Assembly: GCA_933228675.1 (NCBI GenBank) | Contig: OW121741.1 | Span: 116,049,248-116,113,247 of the forward strand | Source: Stomorhina lunata | Taxonomy: Eukaryota > Arthropoda > Insecta > Diptera > Rhiniidae | DNA: 64,000 nucleotides | Direction: 5' to 3' | Part shown: piece after piece, positions 48,776 through 62,300 of the stretch | Numbering within the stretch: position 1 is the stretch's first letter | Layout of the letters: every line of letters begins with the position of its first letter | Made by a program: the position numbers and the translations under genes | Notes under the pieces: model-generated | What the model saw: the letters and a program-made list of their open reading frames with translations, nothing else | Told to the model about the DNA's origin: nothing | The model's database searches: none

Positions 48776-51700
48776 AAATGCACAATGGGGAATTTTTATA
48801 GAAAAATTTTCAAGATGAAATTTTTATACAAAAATTTCACATCAAAAATTTTCAATATAAAATTTTTAGAGAAAAATTTTTGATGCGAAATTTTTATAGA
48901 AAAATTTTCGATGTAAAATTTGAAAAGAAAAATTTTCAATGCGAAATTTTTATAGAAAAATTTTGCAACGTAAAATTTTTATATAAAATTTTTCGATGTA
49001 AAATTTTACATTGAAAATTTTTTTTTAAAATTTTACATCGAAAATTTTTCTAGAAAAAATTTCATATTGAAAAATTTTTCTATAAATATTTTACATTCCA
49101 AAACTTTTTTTTTTTAATTTCACACTGATAATTTTTCTTTAAAAATTTCAGATTAAAAATATTTCTATAAAAATTTTACATCGAAAATTTTTCTATAAAA
49201 ATTTTACATCGAAAATTTTTCTATAAAAATTTTACATTGAAAATTTTTCTATAAAATTTTACACAAAAATTTTTCTATGAAATTTTACATCAAAAATTTT
49301 TATAGAAAAAATTCATATTAAAAATTTTTTGCAAAAATTTAACATTGCTAAATTTTCTATAAAAATTTTAGATTGCAAAGTTTTTTTTATACAAATTTTA
49401 CATTGAAAATTTTTTTAAAAATTTTTTTATAAAAATTTCAAACTAAAAAAAATTTTTTGAAAAAAATTTCACAGCACAAATTTTTCTATAAAATTTTTAC
49501 ATTGAAAACTTTTTGATAAAAATTTCATATTGAAAATTTTTCTACAGAAATTTCACATTGGTAACTTTTCTATAAAAATTTCACATTGAAAATTTTTGTA
49601 TTAAAATTTTACATTTAAAATGTTTCTATAAAAATTTTACATTGAAAATTTTTCTATAATAATTTCTCTTAATAGTGAAGAAATTTTACATCGAAAATTA
49701 AAAAAAAATAATATATATCGAAATTTTTTTATATGAAATTTTTATAGAAAAATGTTCAATGTGAAATTTCATCAAAAAATTTTCAATGCAAAATTTTTGA
49801 TTTTTAAAGAAAAATTTTTAAAGTGAAATTTTTATAGAAAAATTTTTGATATGAAATTTTTAAAGACAAATTTTCAATGTAAAATTTTTAAAGAAAAAAT
49901 TTCAATGTAAAATATTTATAGACAAAATTTCAATGTGAAATTTTTTTAGAAAATTTTTCGATGTAGAATTTTTGATGTAAAATTTTTATAGAAAAATTTT
50001 TAATGTAAAATTTTTAAAGAAATATTTTAAATGCGAAATTTTAATAGAGAAATTTGTATAGAAAAATTTTCAATATGATTTTTTTTTTTTAATTTTTAAT
50101 TTAAAATTTTTGTAGAAAATTTTCAATGTAAAATTTTTATAGAAAAATTTTCAATATAAAATTTGTATAGAAAAAAATTTCAATATGAATTTTTTATAGA
50201 CAAATTTTCGAAAAATTGTTAAAATTTTATCGAAAAATTGTTAATGTAAAAAATTTTTCAATTTAAAATTTTTATAGAAAATTTTTGAATGTAAAATTTT
50301 TATAGAAAAATTTTCAATATAAAAATTTTAAAGACAAATTTTTAATGTAAAATTTTTATGAAAAATGTTTAATGTGAAATTTTTATATAAAATTTTTCCA
50401 TGTTAAATTATTAAAAAAAATTTTTCAATGTGAAATTTTTATAAAAAAAATTTTTTATGTGAAATTTTTATAGAAACATTTTTAATGTACAATTTTTTTA
50501 GAAAAATTTTCAATGTAAAATTTTTATAGAAAAAATTTCAATAAAAAATTTTTATAGAAAAATTTTGTATATAAAATTTTTATAGAAAAAAATTCAATAT
50601 GAAATTTTTATTGAAAAATTTTTAATGTAAAATTTTTATAAACTAGTTTTCTATATAAAATTTTTAAAAAAATATTTGTATAGAAAAATTTTCAATGTGA
50701 AATTTTTATAGAAAAATTTTCAATGTGTTAATGTAAAAAATTTTTCAATGTAAAATTTTTATAGAAAAATTTTCAATATAAAATTTTTAAAGAAGAATTT
50801 TTAATGTAAAATTTTTAAGAAAAATGTTTAATGTGAAATTTTTGTATAAAATTTTTCCATGTGAAATTATTAAAGAAAAATTTTCGATGTGAAATTTTTA
50901 TAAAAAAAAAAATTTAAGTGAAATTTTTATAGAAACATTTTTAATGTACAATTTTTTTAGAAAAATTTTCAATGTAAAATTTTTATAGAAAAAATTTCAA
51001 TAAAAAATTTTTATAGAAAAATTTTGTATATAAAATTTTTATAGAAAAAAAATTCAACATGAAATTTTTATAGAAAAATTTTCAATGTGAAATTTTTATA
51101 GAAAAATTTTCAATGTGAAATTTTTATAGAAAAATTTTCAATGTGAAATTTTTATAGAAAAATTTTCAATGTAAAATTTTTATAGAAAAATTTTCGATGA
51201 GAAATTTTTCTATATAAATTTTCTTTGTATAATTTTAATAGAAAAATTTTCCTTGTAAAATTTTTATAGAAAAATTTTCAATGTAAAATCTTCGATATGA
51301 AATTTTTATATAAACTTTAATAGAAAAATTTTCAATGTAAAATTTTTTGAAGAAAAATTTTGCAATGTAAAGGTTTTATAGCAAAAATTTTCAATGTAAA
51401 ATTTTTGTAGAAAAATTTTTGGTATAAAATTTTTATAAAAAAAATTTTCAATGTGAAATTTTTATAGAAAACATTTTCAATTTTTATTGAAAAATTTTCA
51501 ATGTGAAATTTAATAGACAAACTTTTAATGTAAAATTTATGTAGAAAAATTTTCAATGTAAAATTTTTTATAAAAAAATTTTCAATGCTAAATTTTAATA
51601 GAAAATTTTTCAATGTAAAATTTTAAAAGAAAAAATTTCGATCAGAAATTTTTATAGAACAAATTTCAATGTGAAATTTTTACCTAAAAATTTTCAATGT

Positions 51701-51790
51701 AAAATTTTATATAGGAAAATTTGCAATGAGAAATTTTTATAGAAAATTTTTGTAATCAAGTAATGTTCCCATTTACCCCACTGTGCATTT
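48776..51790. mobile_element. TIR-bounded element whose interior is a tandem array (CACARTGGGG ends)
   Basis: AAATGCACAATGGGG at 48776-48790 is inverted, with one mismatch, as CCCCACTGTGCATTT at 51776-51790. Between them nearly everything is 28-bp units AAATTTTTATAGAAAAATTTTCAATGTGA, which flip to the opposite strand at about 49010-49720 and back. A 459-bp duplication links about 50400-50600 and 50860-51060. Confidence 0.75.
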
Positions 51791-52635
51791 AGTTAATAAG
51801 TACATACTTATATAAGTAGATAAAATGAAACTTATAGCACACTTCACACAATGAAAAATAGTATTTTATAAACTAAAAACTAACAAAATAAAAAAAATTA
51901 ACAAAAAAAAAACAAAATGCAAGAAAACTTACACTGTCAGTATCTCTGTACCTTCATAAAAAAACATAAAACCTTCATTACAACAACTACCAAAAATAAA
52001 AGTTTTTAGACTATTTGTTTCCAGTTCACTTCTCAATGGATCTATAAAAACTAAAATATAGAAAATAAACGAGTAAACAACTCTTGTAAAATATTGAACA
52101 AAAAAAAAACAAGAAATAAATAAATCTTTATATAACAAAAATTATAGAAAATTCTTAAGAAAATTGTTGAGTTTGTTTTTGTTTTAAGTTTTTAAACAAC
52201 AAAAAAAACAAAAATTCTGTTACCAAAAAAAACTTCTAAAGTTTAAATATTTATCTTAGAAAATAAATAATTTATTTAAAATTGTAACATTAACGATATA
52301 TTAGGATAATTAAAGAAAAATAAGCTAAAATAATTTTAAATGTACATTCTAGCATACATATGTATATGTACAGTCCGGTTCAGTTAAATATACCCAACCA
52401 AAATGTTTAAGTAAAATAACTATATTAAAAAGTCTGCTGATTTAAATTGTTATATTTTTGTATGAGGAGGTAGAACGTAGATACTACATATTTTAAGCAG
52501 CAAAAACCTTTTTAAATGAATGATAACACTAGTCAACAAAATTTTACTTTTTGTTTTATATTTTATTGTCACTATATTTTTATTAGTTCTTGTGATTATA
52601 AAAATGGACATACTTTGACCAATTTCAATAACAAT
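51791..52635. other. Intergenic, nothing recognised
   Basis: A-rich DNA; no coding pattern. Confidence 0.5.
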
Positions 52636-55545
52636 GGTCCTAATTTTCTATCGAAAATTTTTCTATAAAAATTTTGTTACAAAAATTTTATATCGAAAAT
52701 AAATTTTTTATAAACAAATTTTCGAAGTACAATATTAATTGAAAAACTTTGAATGTAAAATTTTTTCAGAACAATTTTCGATGTAAAATTTTTAAAACAA
52801 AATTTTAAATACAAAATTTTTACAGAAAAATTTTTTATACAATAATTTTTGATATAAAATTTCTATAGAAATGTTTTTTATATAAAATTTTTACTACAAA
52901 TTTTTTTTATAAAAAATATTTTAATGTGTAATTTTTATAGGAAAATTTTGATGTATAGAAAAATGTTCGAAGTAAAATTTTGTCAGGTAAAGATTTATAG
53001 AAGAATTTTTTATGTAAAATTTTTATAGAAAAATTCTCAAAGTAAATTTTTTATAAAAAAATTTTTGATGTAAACTTTTAAAAAAAAATTTCTATATAAA
53101 ATTTGTATAACCAAATTTTAGATACAAAATTTTTATAGAAAATTTTTCATGTAAAATTATTATTACAAAATTTCTCTAGAAATTTTGTATTTAAAATTTT
53201 TATTAGGAAATTTTTTCATAAAAAAATTTTGAATGTACAATTTTTATGGGAAAATTTTCGATGCAAAATTTTTATAGAAATATTTTCGATGTTAATTCTT
53301 ATAGAAAAATTTTTCATACAAAATTTGTATAGAAAAAATTTCAATGTAAAATATTTATAGAAAAATTTTCGATAAAATTTTATCAGATAAAGATTTATAG
53401 AAGAATTTTGGATGTAAAATTTTTATAGAAAAATTTTTGTAAAAAATTGTTTATGTAAAATTTTTATAGAAAAATTATTAATGTTAATGTAATTTTTATA
53501 GAAAGTTATTACCGAAAATTTTTCTAAAAAAATTTTATATCGAAAGCTTTTCTATAAAAATGTTACATCGAAAATTTTTCTATAAAATATTTAATACCGA
53601 AAATTCTTCTATAAAAATTTTATAACGAAAATTTTTCTACAGATTTTTGTATCGAAATATTTTCTATAAGAATTTTACATCGAATATTTTTCTGTAAAAA
53701 ATTTTATATCGAAAATTTTTCTATAAAAAATTGTATATCGAAAATTTTTCTATAAAAAATTGTATATCGAACATTTTTCAATAAAAAATTTTATATCCAA
53801 AATTTTTCTATAAAAAATTTTATATCGAAAATTTTTCTATTAAAAATTTCATGTCGAAAATTTTCTAAGAAAATTTTATATCGAAAATTTTTTATACAAA
53901 ATTTATTTCTAAAAAATTTTTAAAAGAAAATGTTTCTTTAAAAAATTTTATACCGAATCTTTTTCTATAGAAATTTTATATCGAAAATTTTTATTAGAAA
54001 TTTTAAAACGAAAATTTTTTTATAAAAATTTTACATAAAAAATTTTTCTGTAAAAAATTTTAGATCGAAAATTTTTCTATAAAAAATTGAGCACCAAAGA
54101 TTTTTCAATAAAAACATTTTATCGAAAATTTTTCTTTATATAGAACATTTTTCTATAAAAATTTTACATCGAAAATTTTTCTTTAAAATATTTTATACCG
54201 AAAACTCTTCTATAAAAATATACCGAAAATTTTTCTTTAAAAAATTTTATAACAAACATTTTTCTATAGATACTTTATATGGAAATTTTTTCTAAAAAAA
54301 GTTATATCGAATATTTTTTACAAAAAATCTTATATCGAAAAATTTTCTATAAAAAATCTTATATCGAAAAATTTTCTATAAAAAATTTTATATCGAAAAT
54401 TTTTCTATAAAAAATTTGATATCGAAAATTTTTCTATAAAAAATTTTATATCGAAAATTTTTCTATAAAAAATTTTATATCGAAAATTTTTCTATAAAAA
54501 ATTTTATATCGAAAACTTTTCTAAAAAAATTTTATATCAAATATTTTTTATAAAAAATTTATACCGATAATTTTCATATCGAAAATTTTTCTAAAAAAAA
54601 TTTTATATTGAAAATTTTTCTAAAAAAAATTTCATATCGAAAAATTTATAAAAATTATAAAATTTTTAAAATCTATAAAAAATTTTATATCGAAAACTTT
54701 TCTAAAAAAATTTTATATCAAATATTTTTTATAAAAAATTTATACCGATAATTTTCATACCGAAAATTTTTCCTAAAAAAATGTTATATTAAAATTTTTT
54801 CTAAAAAAAATTTCATATCGAAAAATTTTCTAAAAAAAATCTTATATCGAAAAATTTTCATGCAAATTTTATATCGAAAAATTTTCATGCAAATTTTATA
54901 TCGAAAATTTTTTTATACAAATTTTATATCGAAAATATTTTGTAAAAAAATTGTATACCAAGAAATTTTTTATAAAAAATTTTACATCAACAAGTTTTTA
55001 TAAAAAAACTGTATATCAAAATTTTTCTGTAAAATTTTCTATAAAAATTTTTGTATTGAAAAATTTTCTATAAAAAAATTTATATCGAAACCTTTTTAAA
55101 AAAACGTAATACCTAAAATTTTCCTATTAAAAATTTTATGCCAAAATTTTTCTATAAAAATTTTTATGCCAAAAATTTTATATTAAAAATTTTTCTGTAA
55201 AAAATTTTATATCGAAAATTTTTCTATAAAAAATTTTTATACCAAAAATTTTTTACCGAAAATTTTTCTATTGAAAATGTTATATCTAAATTGTTCTCCA
55301 AAAATTTATGCAAATTTTTCTGTAAAAAATTTTGTATAAAAAATTGTATCTTTCTAAAAAAAATTGTATATCGAAAAATTTTTCATACAAATTTTACATC
55401 GAAGATTGTTTGTAAAAAAATTCTATACCAAGAAGTTTTTTATAAAAAATTTTATAGAAAAAATTTTTTAGTAAAAAATTGTATATAAAATTTTTTTTTA
55501 TGATTTTTTATGATACAAAAATTAATAAATTTTCTATAGCGGATT
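52636..55545. repeat. Tandem array with orientation switch (TTTTTCTATAAAAAATTTTATATCGAAAA)
   Basis: A short forward start, then reversed units (GTAAAATTTTTATAGAAAAATTTT) to about 53510, then forward units to 55540. The most uniform part is 54310-54500. A segment near 54510-54640 (AAACTTTTCTAAAAAAATTT) recurs near 54680-54810. Confidence 0.92.
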
Positions 55546-56650
55546 TCTTAGTATAACCATTAAACTAAGAAGTTTTAGGTGGAATATTTAAGTGCATCGG
55601 ACTATATTTCAAAAAGAGAAAAACTAAATTAAGAACAAACGATAAAATTACACAAGAAAAAAAAACACTCTTATCATTAAGATATTAAATATCTGTAAAA
55701 TTAAAGTGAAAAGTATTAAAATAAAAGAAAACGAAAACTAAATATTCGAATGTATATTTAAGATTATGGAGAATGAATTAAATTCTAAGAAGTATTTAAC
55801 AAACTAAAACAAAAAATTGCAAATTTTATTGCAAAATTGAAAGAAAACAAAAATCAGTTAGTCTTAAAATTAGTTAATTTATATACTCAAACAAGATAAA
55901 ATTAAAAAAAATAAAATTAAAAGAAAAATTTAACGAAATATACTAAAAATAAAAACAATTTTAGTAAAAAAAATTATAATTTTGAATATTTAAACAAAAA
56001 AGGAAAACAAATTATAACGTATTTTACACTTCAAAATAAGAATGAATAAAAATTAAAATATTAGTAATTAAATAAATAATAAAATTGTATTGTACACACA
56101 CACACACACATACTAACTCACTCACTCTTACACATATAAAATTGAGCATTTGTTTTTCTATTCTCTCTTTCATTTTTCTAATCTGAATCTCTTTTTTACC
56201 AAAAAAAAAACGAAACGAAAAAAGTTTAAGAACAATTTCTACATAAATAAATAAATAGTTAATTTAATAAAGAAACAAAAGAAAAAATTATTAATAAAAT
56301 AATTACATAAAACAAAACAAATATTTAGTGAAAAATAAATATGTAAAATTTTATGAAATATTAAAAAAAAATTGTGTTTTCATTAAGAATCAAATCAGCA
56401 GAAAGGTAAAGGGACTTTTTTGTGATAAGGTAATGTTTACAAAAAAGTACTTTTTGGTAAAATTGTACTTTTCTTGATAAATGCCACTTCTAAGATATTA
56501 CAAGTTTGCCAATCAGTTTGTACACTTTTCGTTATTCAGATCCCGACCGACTTAGAATTCATAAAATAGTCGATTTAGCGATGTCCAACTGCCTGTTCAA
56601 AACAGCGTTTCCATTTTCGTTGTTGAAATTGGAAAATCTTTACCCTTGCT
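55546..56650. other. Intergenic, A-rich, with (CA)n and a dispersed-repeat fragment
   Basis: (CA)n at 56094-56110. GACCGACTTAGAATTC...GTCGATTTAGCGATGTCC at 56527-56584 is a piece of the family at 348-1130. No gene seen. Confidence 0.5.
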
Positions 56651-56653
56651 TAA

Positions 56654-58413
56654 CCGGGTCAAAGTTTGTATTTTAAAATTTTAATTTTTTGGTTCTTAAA
56701 ATTTTTTATAGGAAAATTTTCGTTGTCAAAATTTTTATGTAAAGATTTTCGTTTTTCTTTCGTTGTTCTTCTTTGATAGAAAAATTTTCGGTCTTCAAAA
56801 TTTGTATGGAAAAATTTTGGGAATTAAAATTTTTATACAAAAATTTTCGAGGGTTAAAATTTTTATAGAAAAATTTTCGGTGTTAAAATTTTTGTAGAAA
56901 ATTTTGCTTATAAAATGTTTGTAAAAAAAATTTTGGGTCCATAAAATTTTTATAGAAAAATTTTCGGTCTATAAAATTTTTATAGAAAAATCTTCGAGTG
57001 TTAAAATTTTTATAGACAAATTTTCTATAAAAGTTTTATATAAAAATTTTCGCTGATACAATTTTTATAGAAATATTTTCGGTGTTAAAATTTATATAGA
57101 AAAATATTCGATGTTAAAATTTTTATAAAAAATTTTTATAGAAAGATTTTTTGTGTTAAAATTTTTATAGAAAAATTTTCGGTGTTAAAATTTATATAGA
57201 AAAATATTCGATGTTAAAATTTTTATAAAAAATTTTTGGTGTTAAAATTTTTATAGAAAAAATTTTGCTGATAAAATTTGTATAGAAAAATTTTCGGTCT
57301 ATAAAAGTTTTATGAAAAATTTTCTATAAAAGTTTTATATAAAAATTTTCGCTGATACAATTTTTATAGAAATATTTTCGGTGTTAAAATTTTTATAAAA
57401 AGTTTTTAGTGTTAAAATTTTTATAGAAAGATTTTTTGTGTTAAAATTTTTATAGAAAAATTTTCGGTATTAAAATTTATATAGAAAAATATTTGGTGTT
57501 AAAATTTTTATAGAAAAATTTTCGGTGTTAAAATTTTTTATAAAAAAATTTCCGGTGTTCAAATTTTTACAGAAAAATTGTCGGTGTAAATATTTTTACA
57601 GAAAAATTTTCCTTGTTAAAATTTTTATATAAAAATTCTTGTTGTTAAAAATTTTATATAAAAATTTTCGTTGTTAAAATTTTTACAGAAAAATTTTCAG
57701 TGTTAAAATTTTTACAGAAAAATTTTCGGTGTTAAAATTTTTATAGAAAAATTTTCAGTCTATTAAATTTTGATAGAAAAATTTTCGATCTTCAAACTTT
57801 TTACATAAAAATTTTGGTTGTTAAAATTTTTATACAAACATTTTCGTTGTTAAAATTTTTATATAAAAATTTTCAGTCTACAAAATTTGTATAGAAAAAA
57901 TTTCGTTCTTAAAAATATAAAAATAATTATATATGGACTTTCTTCAAAATTTTTATAAAAAATTTTCGGATATTAAAATTTTGATAGAAAAAATTTAATT
58001 GTTAAAATTTTAATAGAAAAGTTTTGGCCTATAAAATTTTTAAAGAAAAATTTTTTTCAAAAATTTTCGGTCTTCAAAATTTTTGTAGAAAAATTTTCTG
58101 TCTTTAAATTTTCTATAGAAAAATGTTTCGGGTGTTAAAATTTTGATAGAAAAAATTTAGCTGTTAAAATTTTTATAGAAAAATTTTGGTCTATAAAATT
58201 TTTATAGCAAAATGTTCGTTCGGTCTATAAAATTTTATAGAAAAATGTTCGATCTGTAAAATTTTTATAGAAAAATTTTCGGTTATTAAAATTTTTATAG
58301 AAAAACTTTCGGGTGTTAACATTTTTAAAGAAAAATTTTCGTTGTAAATTCATCATCTCTCGTAATTTTGCCATAAACAATTAAAAAATTCAAATTTTGA
58401 CATTTGACCCAGG
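56654..58413. repeat. Tandem array (AAAATTTTTATAGAAAAATTTTCGGTGTT), with CCGGGTCAAA-type inverted ends
   Basis: Units of about 29 bp whose spacer is CGGTGTTA, seen in no other block. CCGGGTCAAAGT at 56654 and ACATTTGACCCAGG at about 58400-58413 form an imperfect inverted pair around it. A stretch near 57050-57130 recurs about 300 bases later. Confidence 0.88.
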
Positions 58414-59069
58414 AAAAAAGGGTTAATCTCACACAATTCTAAAAAAATACATTCCTTATAGACTGGACAACAATAGGCATTAACAGTTTTGTAAAATTTT
58501 AATATATTTAAGTAAAATTTACCAATCATCTTCTCAAATTATGACCGAAAAAAAAGTTTCGCGAAATTCGTCAAATTCGAATAGAAGTTATGGCGAAGCT
58601 GTGTCAGATATCGTCCTCAAATTTCTTAGTTTTTATTCTTCCATGTGTTGCTGTATATCCTTAGGTATGTCGTCAAGGACACGAATTTTTGGGAAATTCT
58701 TTTATCTTTGTTTGTAAAACTGAATCATTAAAAAATAATCCCATTTTTCACCATATTAAGGATGACGGCAGCACGGGTTCCCGTGGTCCTATGTGCACCA
58801 AATTTTTTTAACATTAGTTTTCAAAAAACTAACTTTTATGTTTTCGGGACACTCTAATATATATTTAAAGAAATAAACGTTTTAATATAAAATTTTTCTA
58901 CAAAAAAAATTTATCTAAAAATTTTATAACGAAAATTCTACAAAAATTTTACAAAATTTTTTAATGAAACATTTTCAAAACAAATAGTTCTTCCGGCAAC
59001 ACTGTTTATATTTCATTGCTGGTGGTTGTCTTTGCTAGAATAACTGTTTAGAGCTGTTATTTTTAGTAC
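58414..59069. other. GNL1 upstream region
   Basis: Mostly unique DNA, with a scrap of array near 58880-58980. GGCAACACTG at 58996 is just before the likely promoter region. Confidence 0.4.
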
Positions 59070-59097
59070 TATATAAAATAACAAACACATCTTCACA
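59070..59097 (+). promoter_or_regulatory. Candidate GNL1 core promoter
   Basis: TATATAAAATA at about 59070-59080 is followed about 20 bases later by CTTCACA, a weak initiator-like site. This is the only TATA-like site with an initiator-like sequence close upstream of the gene, but such AT-rich DNA gives many chance matches. Confidence 0.25.
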
Positions 59098-59176
59098 ATA
59101 AAAGTACTAAATTACCAGCCCTGAACCTCAACATCAGCTGTAGCAATAAATTTTGTTTAATTTCGTGTTTTTATTT

Positions 59177-59215
59177 ATGCCGGATCTATCAGAATTGCAA
59201 GACTTTTTGCAATAA
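59177..59215 (+). CDS. Upstream ORF in GNL1 5' leader, 12 codons
   Basis: ATG at 59177 begins MPDLSELQDFLQ and stops at TAA 59213-59215, 47 bases before the GNL1 start. If transcription begins upstream, as the TATA-like site suggests, it could reduce GNL1 translation. Translation of it is not shown. Confidence 0.3.
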   Translation: MPDLSELQDFLQ

Positions 59216-59262
59216 GAATTTATAAAAATAATAAATATTCCAAAAGTGAAAGTTTATTAAAA

Positions 59263-59341
59263 ATGCCACAAACCAGACGCAAAACTCCTTTCAGTGGCAA
59301 AAAGAAGAAGGATCAATTGTTGCAGAAACGACAATTAAAAG
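59263..59341 (+). CDS. GNL1: GNL1 exon 1 (basic N-terminus)
   Basis: The ATG at 59263 lies in an AAAATGCC context. The exon codes for 26 residues ending LLQKRQLK plus one base, and the donor GTAAAT begins at 59342. The start was chosen because the first residues match the conserved GNL1 N-terminus. Confidence 0.93.
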
Positions 59342-62300
59342 GTAAATTATGACATTCGAACGTGATAATGACGATGGGTGTGAAAGAATTTTCATGCTCA
59401 TTATGACAATCATCATTAACAAACATTCTTTTGTTGTTAATTTAATTAAAAATTTTCCATAAACTAATAATTGTGCCATCCAAACACATTGCAGGTTCAC
59501 AAAAGTATTTACGTACTCACAATGATAATGATGATGGCGAAACAACGGAAGATAATGAATTCATTGCGCGCAAATTAATGATGCGCTCTCAACCGAGTGG
59601 TGGTGCTGGCGGTGGTCGCAACAAGAATGTTAATCGCTATAATTTGTGTTTCTATCAAGAGTCCAAAAAGGAATTGGAACGTTTAAAGCTGGAGGGATTG
59701 AAACCCTACAATCCGGCGACACCAGATCAAAGGGAAATTTCTAGTAGTTTTTATGAGGACTATGATTTTCCCATACGTCCGGAATGGAGTTATAATATGG
59801 ATAAAGTTGCATTGGATCGTAATGAAAATAAATATTTCAGGGTAAGTTTTGTTTCAAAGGTCAAACAAAATTGTCTTAAGACTTATTTACGTCATTCCGC
59901 CCACATAAATCAGTGGTTACAGCATAAAGACTTTAGGATAAGAGCAGTGTCTTCCAGGCAGAAATTTTTGCCATATTGATGGCCACAGAGCTTATACCTA
60001 GTACCATAACTGTCTGTAGCCAGGCTGCTCTAAAGACACTCGAGGGCAAATCACGATCTTTAAACTAGTCACAAAATGAAGATTGGCCCTAATAGGCCTC
60101 TAACTCAATAAAAGGATTAGATTGTGCAGGATCATCGTGACATCGATGGCAACGAAGTTGCTTTGAGGCAAAAAGCGACGGACATAGCTCCCCTATATGT
60201 CACTTTAATATTACTAATAGAGTCTTAGGGGGAATGGTAGGATTTCAAACATCCTCTATCACCGTCCAATGCTCCAAAATCAGAGGCTTAGACATGTAGG
60301 TAATAGATTCTGTAATGAACTTGAATGAGAAATATTGTAGATTTTATAACCGAACTCAGATGGCTTACATAAGCCCTTTTAATGAAGCAACGCAAGGACA
60401 TCCGAGTGAAGGTGTCATTTGACACTACCTTTCAACCTAACCTAGCGTAATACTTAACTCGATGAAGCAGAAACCTGAGTTTTTAGTGCCTATTATATCC
60501 AAATCTAGTTTTGTTGTAAAAGCGTAACCTATTATAAATTATGAAATGTTCTCTGCAGTCTAGGGACTCCTAAAATCATGTAGAAATTTTCCATATGCTG
60601 AGAAAATGTTGACTATTGTAGGATTAATGCTGGATCAGTTAGAATTAGGTCTAATACAACATTCTGATCTCAATTTTGCCAGTAATATACTATTAGTTAT
60701 TGGTAGACTTCTCTCTTCCTCTGCAATAGGTTGAACTTCACATGGTTAAATGGTGGGTGGCTCGAATGTTTTTCAAGGGGTACAACTTTGGTCTCCTCAT
60801 GTAGACGGCTTTCTATGAGTTTATTGAACTTCTTTTACAAAAAACTGCCGACTAATTTCTTGACAGCTTACCGTTAAAAAAATGTACGTTCCGTAAATAT
60901 AAAATTATTTGATTGCAAAACGTCATTCGTCATTATTATTTGCCCTTACCATGATTATATAGGTCAACCGCTACCATTATCATCTGAAATTCTATATATA
61001 ATGAGAATTATGCAAGATTCGAAGTGAAGATCTATTTCTCAATCTGAGGGTTATTTAAGAATTTATCGAAGATTTAATTTTTTTAATTATTCGCCTTAAA
61101 TTCGGCTTTTAACCCTCCGCGATTGTCTTGATATAGTTTTAACAATTCTAATGACGTGGTAGACTACCAGACACTACTTCCATGGCTTATATCTTCAAAA
61201 ACCGTTTAATTTATAGCAAAAATTCGTGTTTTATGTTTTTTATCGGCTGCCATTAAATTTCTGTTAAAAATGTTTGACTCTGTCGCGGAGGGTTAAAGTG
61301 GATTCTAAAGGAAGCTAGTTTTCTCATTCTGAGGCTTACTTAAGAAAATATCCCAGATTTTATATTTTTTTCATAAATTTTTCACTTAAAACAAAAAAAA
61401 ATTTTAAAATTAAAATTAGAAATCTGAGCTTTATCTAAAGATTAATCGATAGAAATGAAATTTTGCTTTTAATCAGATGGTGATTCCAAATGAAGCTCCT
61501 TTTGTAAATCTAAAACTTATTTAAGGAAATATCGAAGATTTTTTTAATTTTTATTTAAAATTAGATTTTTACTCAGAAAAAAGTGTAATTTCAACTGAAG
61601 ACTGTTTTCTATATCTGAGGTTCATTTAAATAACTTGAATACTATTTTTACTCAGGATTAGATGTGATTCCAAATTACGCACTTTTTTAATTAAAGCAAA
61701 TATCGACTACCTTTTTTGTTTAATTTTTTCACTTTAACTTTTATATTTAAAAAATTAAAACAGGAATACGTTGAAAAGTTACAAGATAAACAGAAGGCCG
61801 AAAATAAAGATTTATCTTTGTTCGAATTAAATTTGGAAACTTGGCGTCAGTTATGGCGAGTCTTGGAATTATCGGATATATTATTGATCATAGTAGATGT
61901 CCGCTATTCGACTCTAATGTTTCCTCCCGCTTTATATGATCACATTGTTAATAAGTTGGGTAAACATGCCATTTTAATATTGAATAAAGTGGATCTGGTG
62001 GCACCAGAGGTTGTAGTAGCCTGGCGAGATTATTTTAAAACTACCTATCCTGGTTTGCCAGTGGTAATATTTGCTTCGAATCCTGCACAGGCGAGGAAAG
62101 GTAAGTAGTCAGACTTTTGGTCACATTGTAGCAAATTATGACTAAGTTTTATTCCTTTTTTTCAGGCACCCAACAGCGCCGCCGTTTAGACTATAAACGC
62201 AGTATTGAAGGTGTTTATAATATTTTTAAAGAATGTCAAAAATTAGTACAATCTGAAGTTGATCTGACAAGTTGGGAGGAAAAAATTCTCGAGGATATGA

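Larger units (their letters stand above)
59842..61763 (+). other. GNL1 intron 2, 1.9 kb, with mobile DNA
   Basis: Bounded by GTAAGT and AACAG. It carries a decayed non-LTR retrotransposon tail, a TTAA-flanked MITE and a series of diverged repeat units before the next exon. Confidence 0.85.

Noticed and set aside
51332..51613. Lys/Phe/Ile-rich frames in arrays (also 13014, 14819, 16833, 35959, 55291)
   Set aside because: They consist of array units read in an open phase; same residues ([12 protein letters not shown]) arise from each block by composition.
59842..59979. Extension of GNL1 exon 2 past the donor site
   Set aside because: A strong GTAAGT ends the exon where GNL1 homology stops, and phase 0 joins the next exon perfectly.
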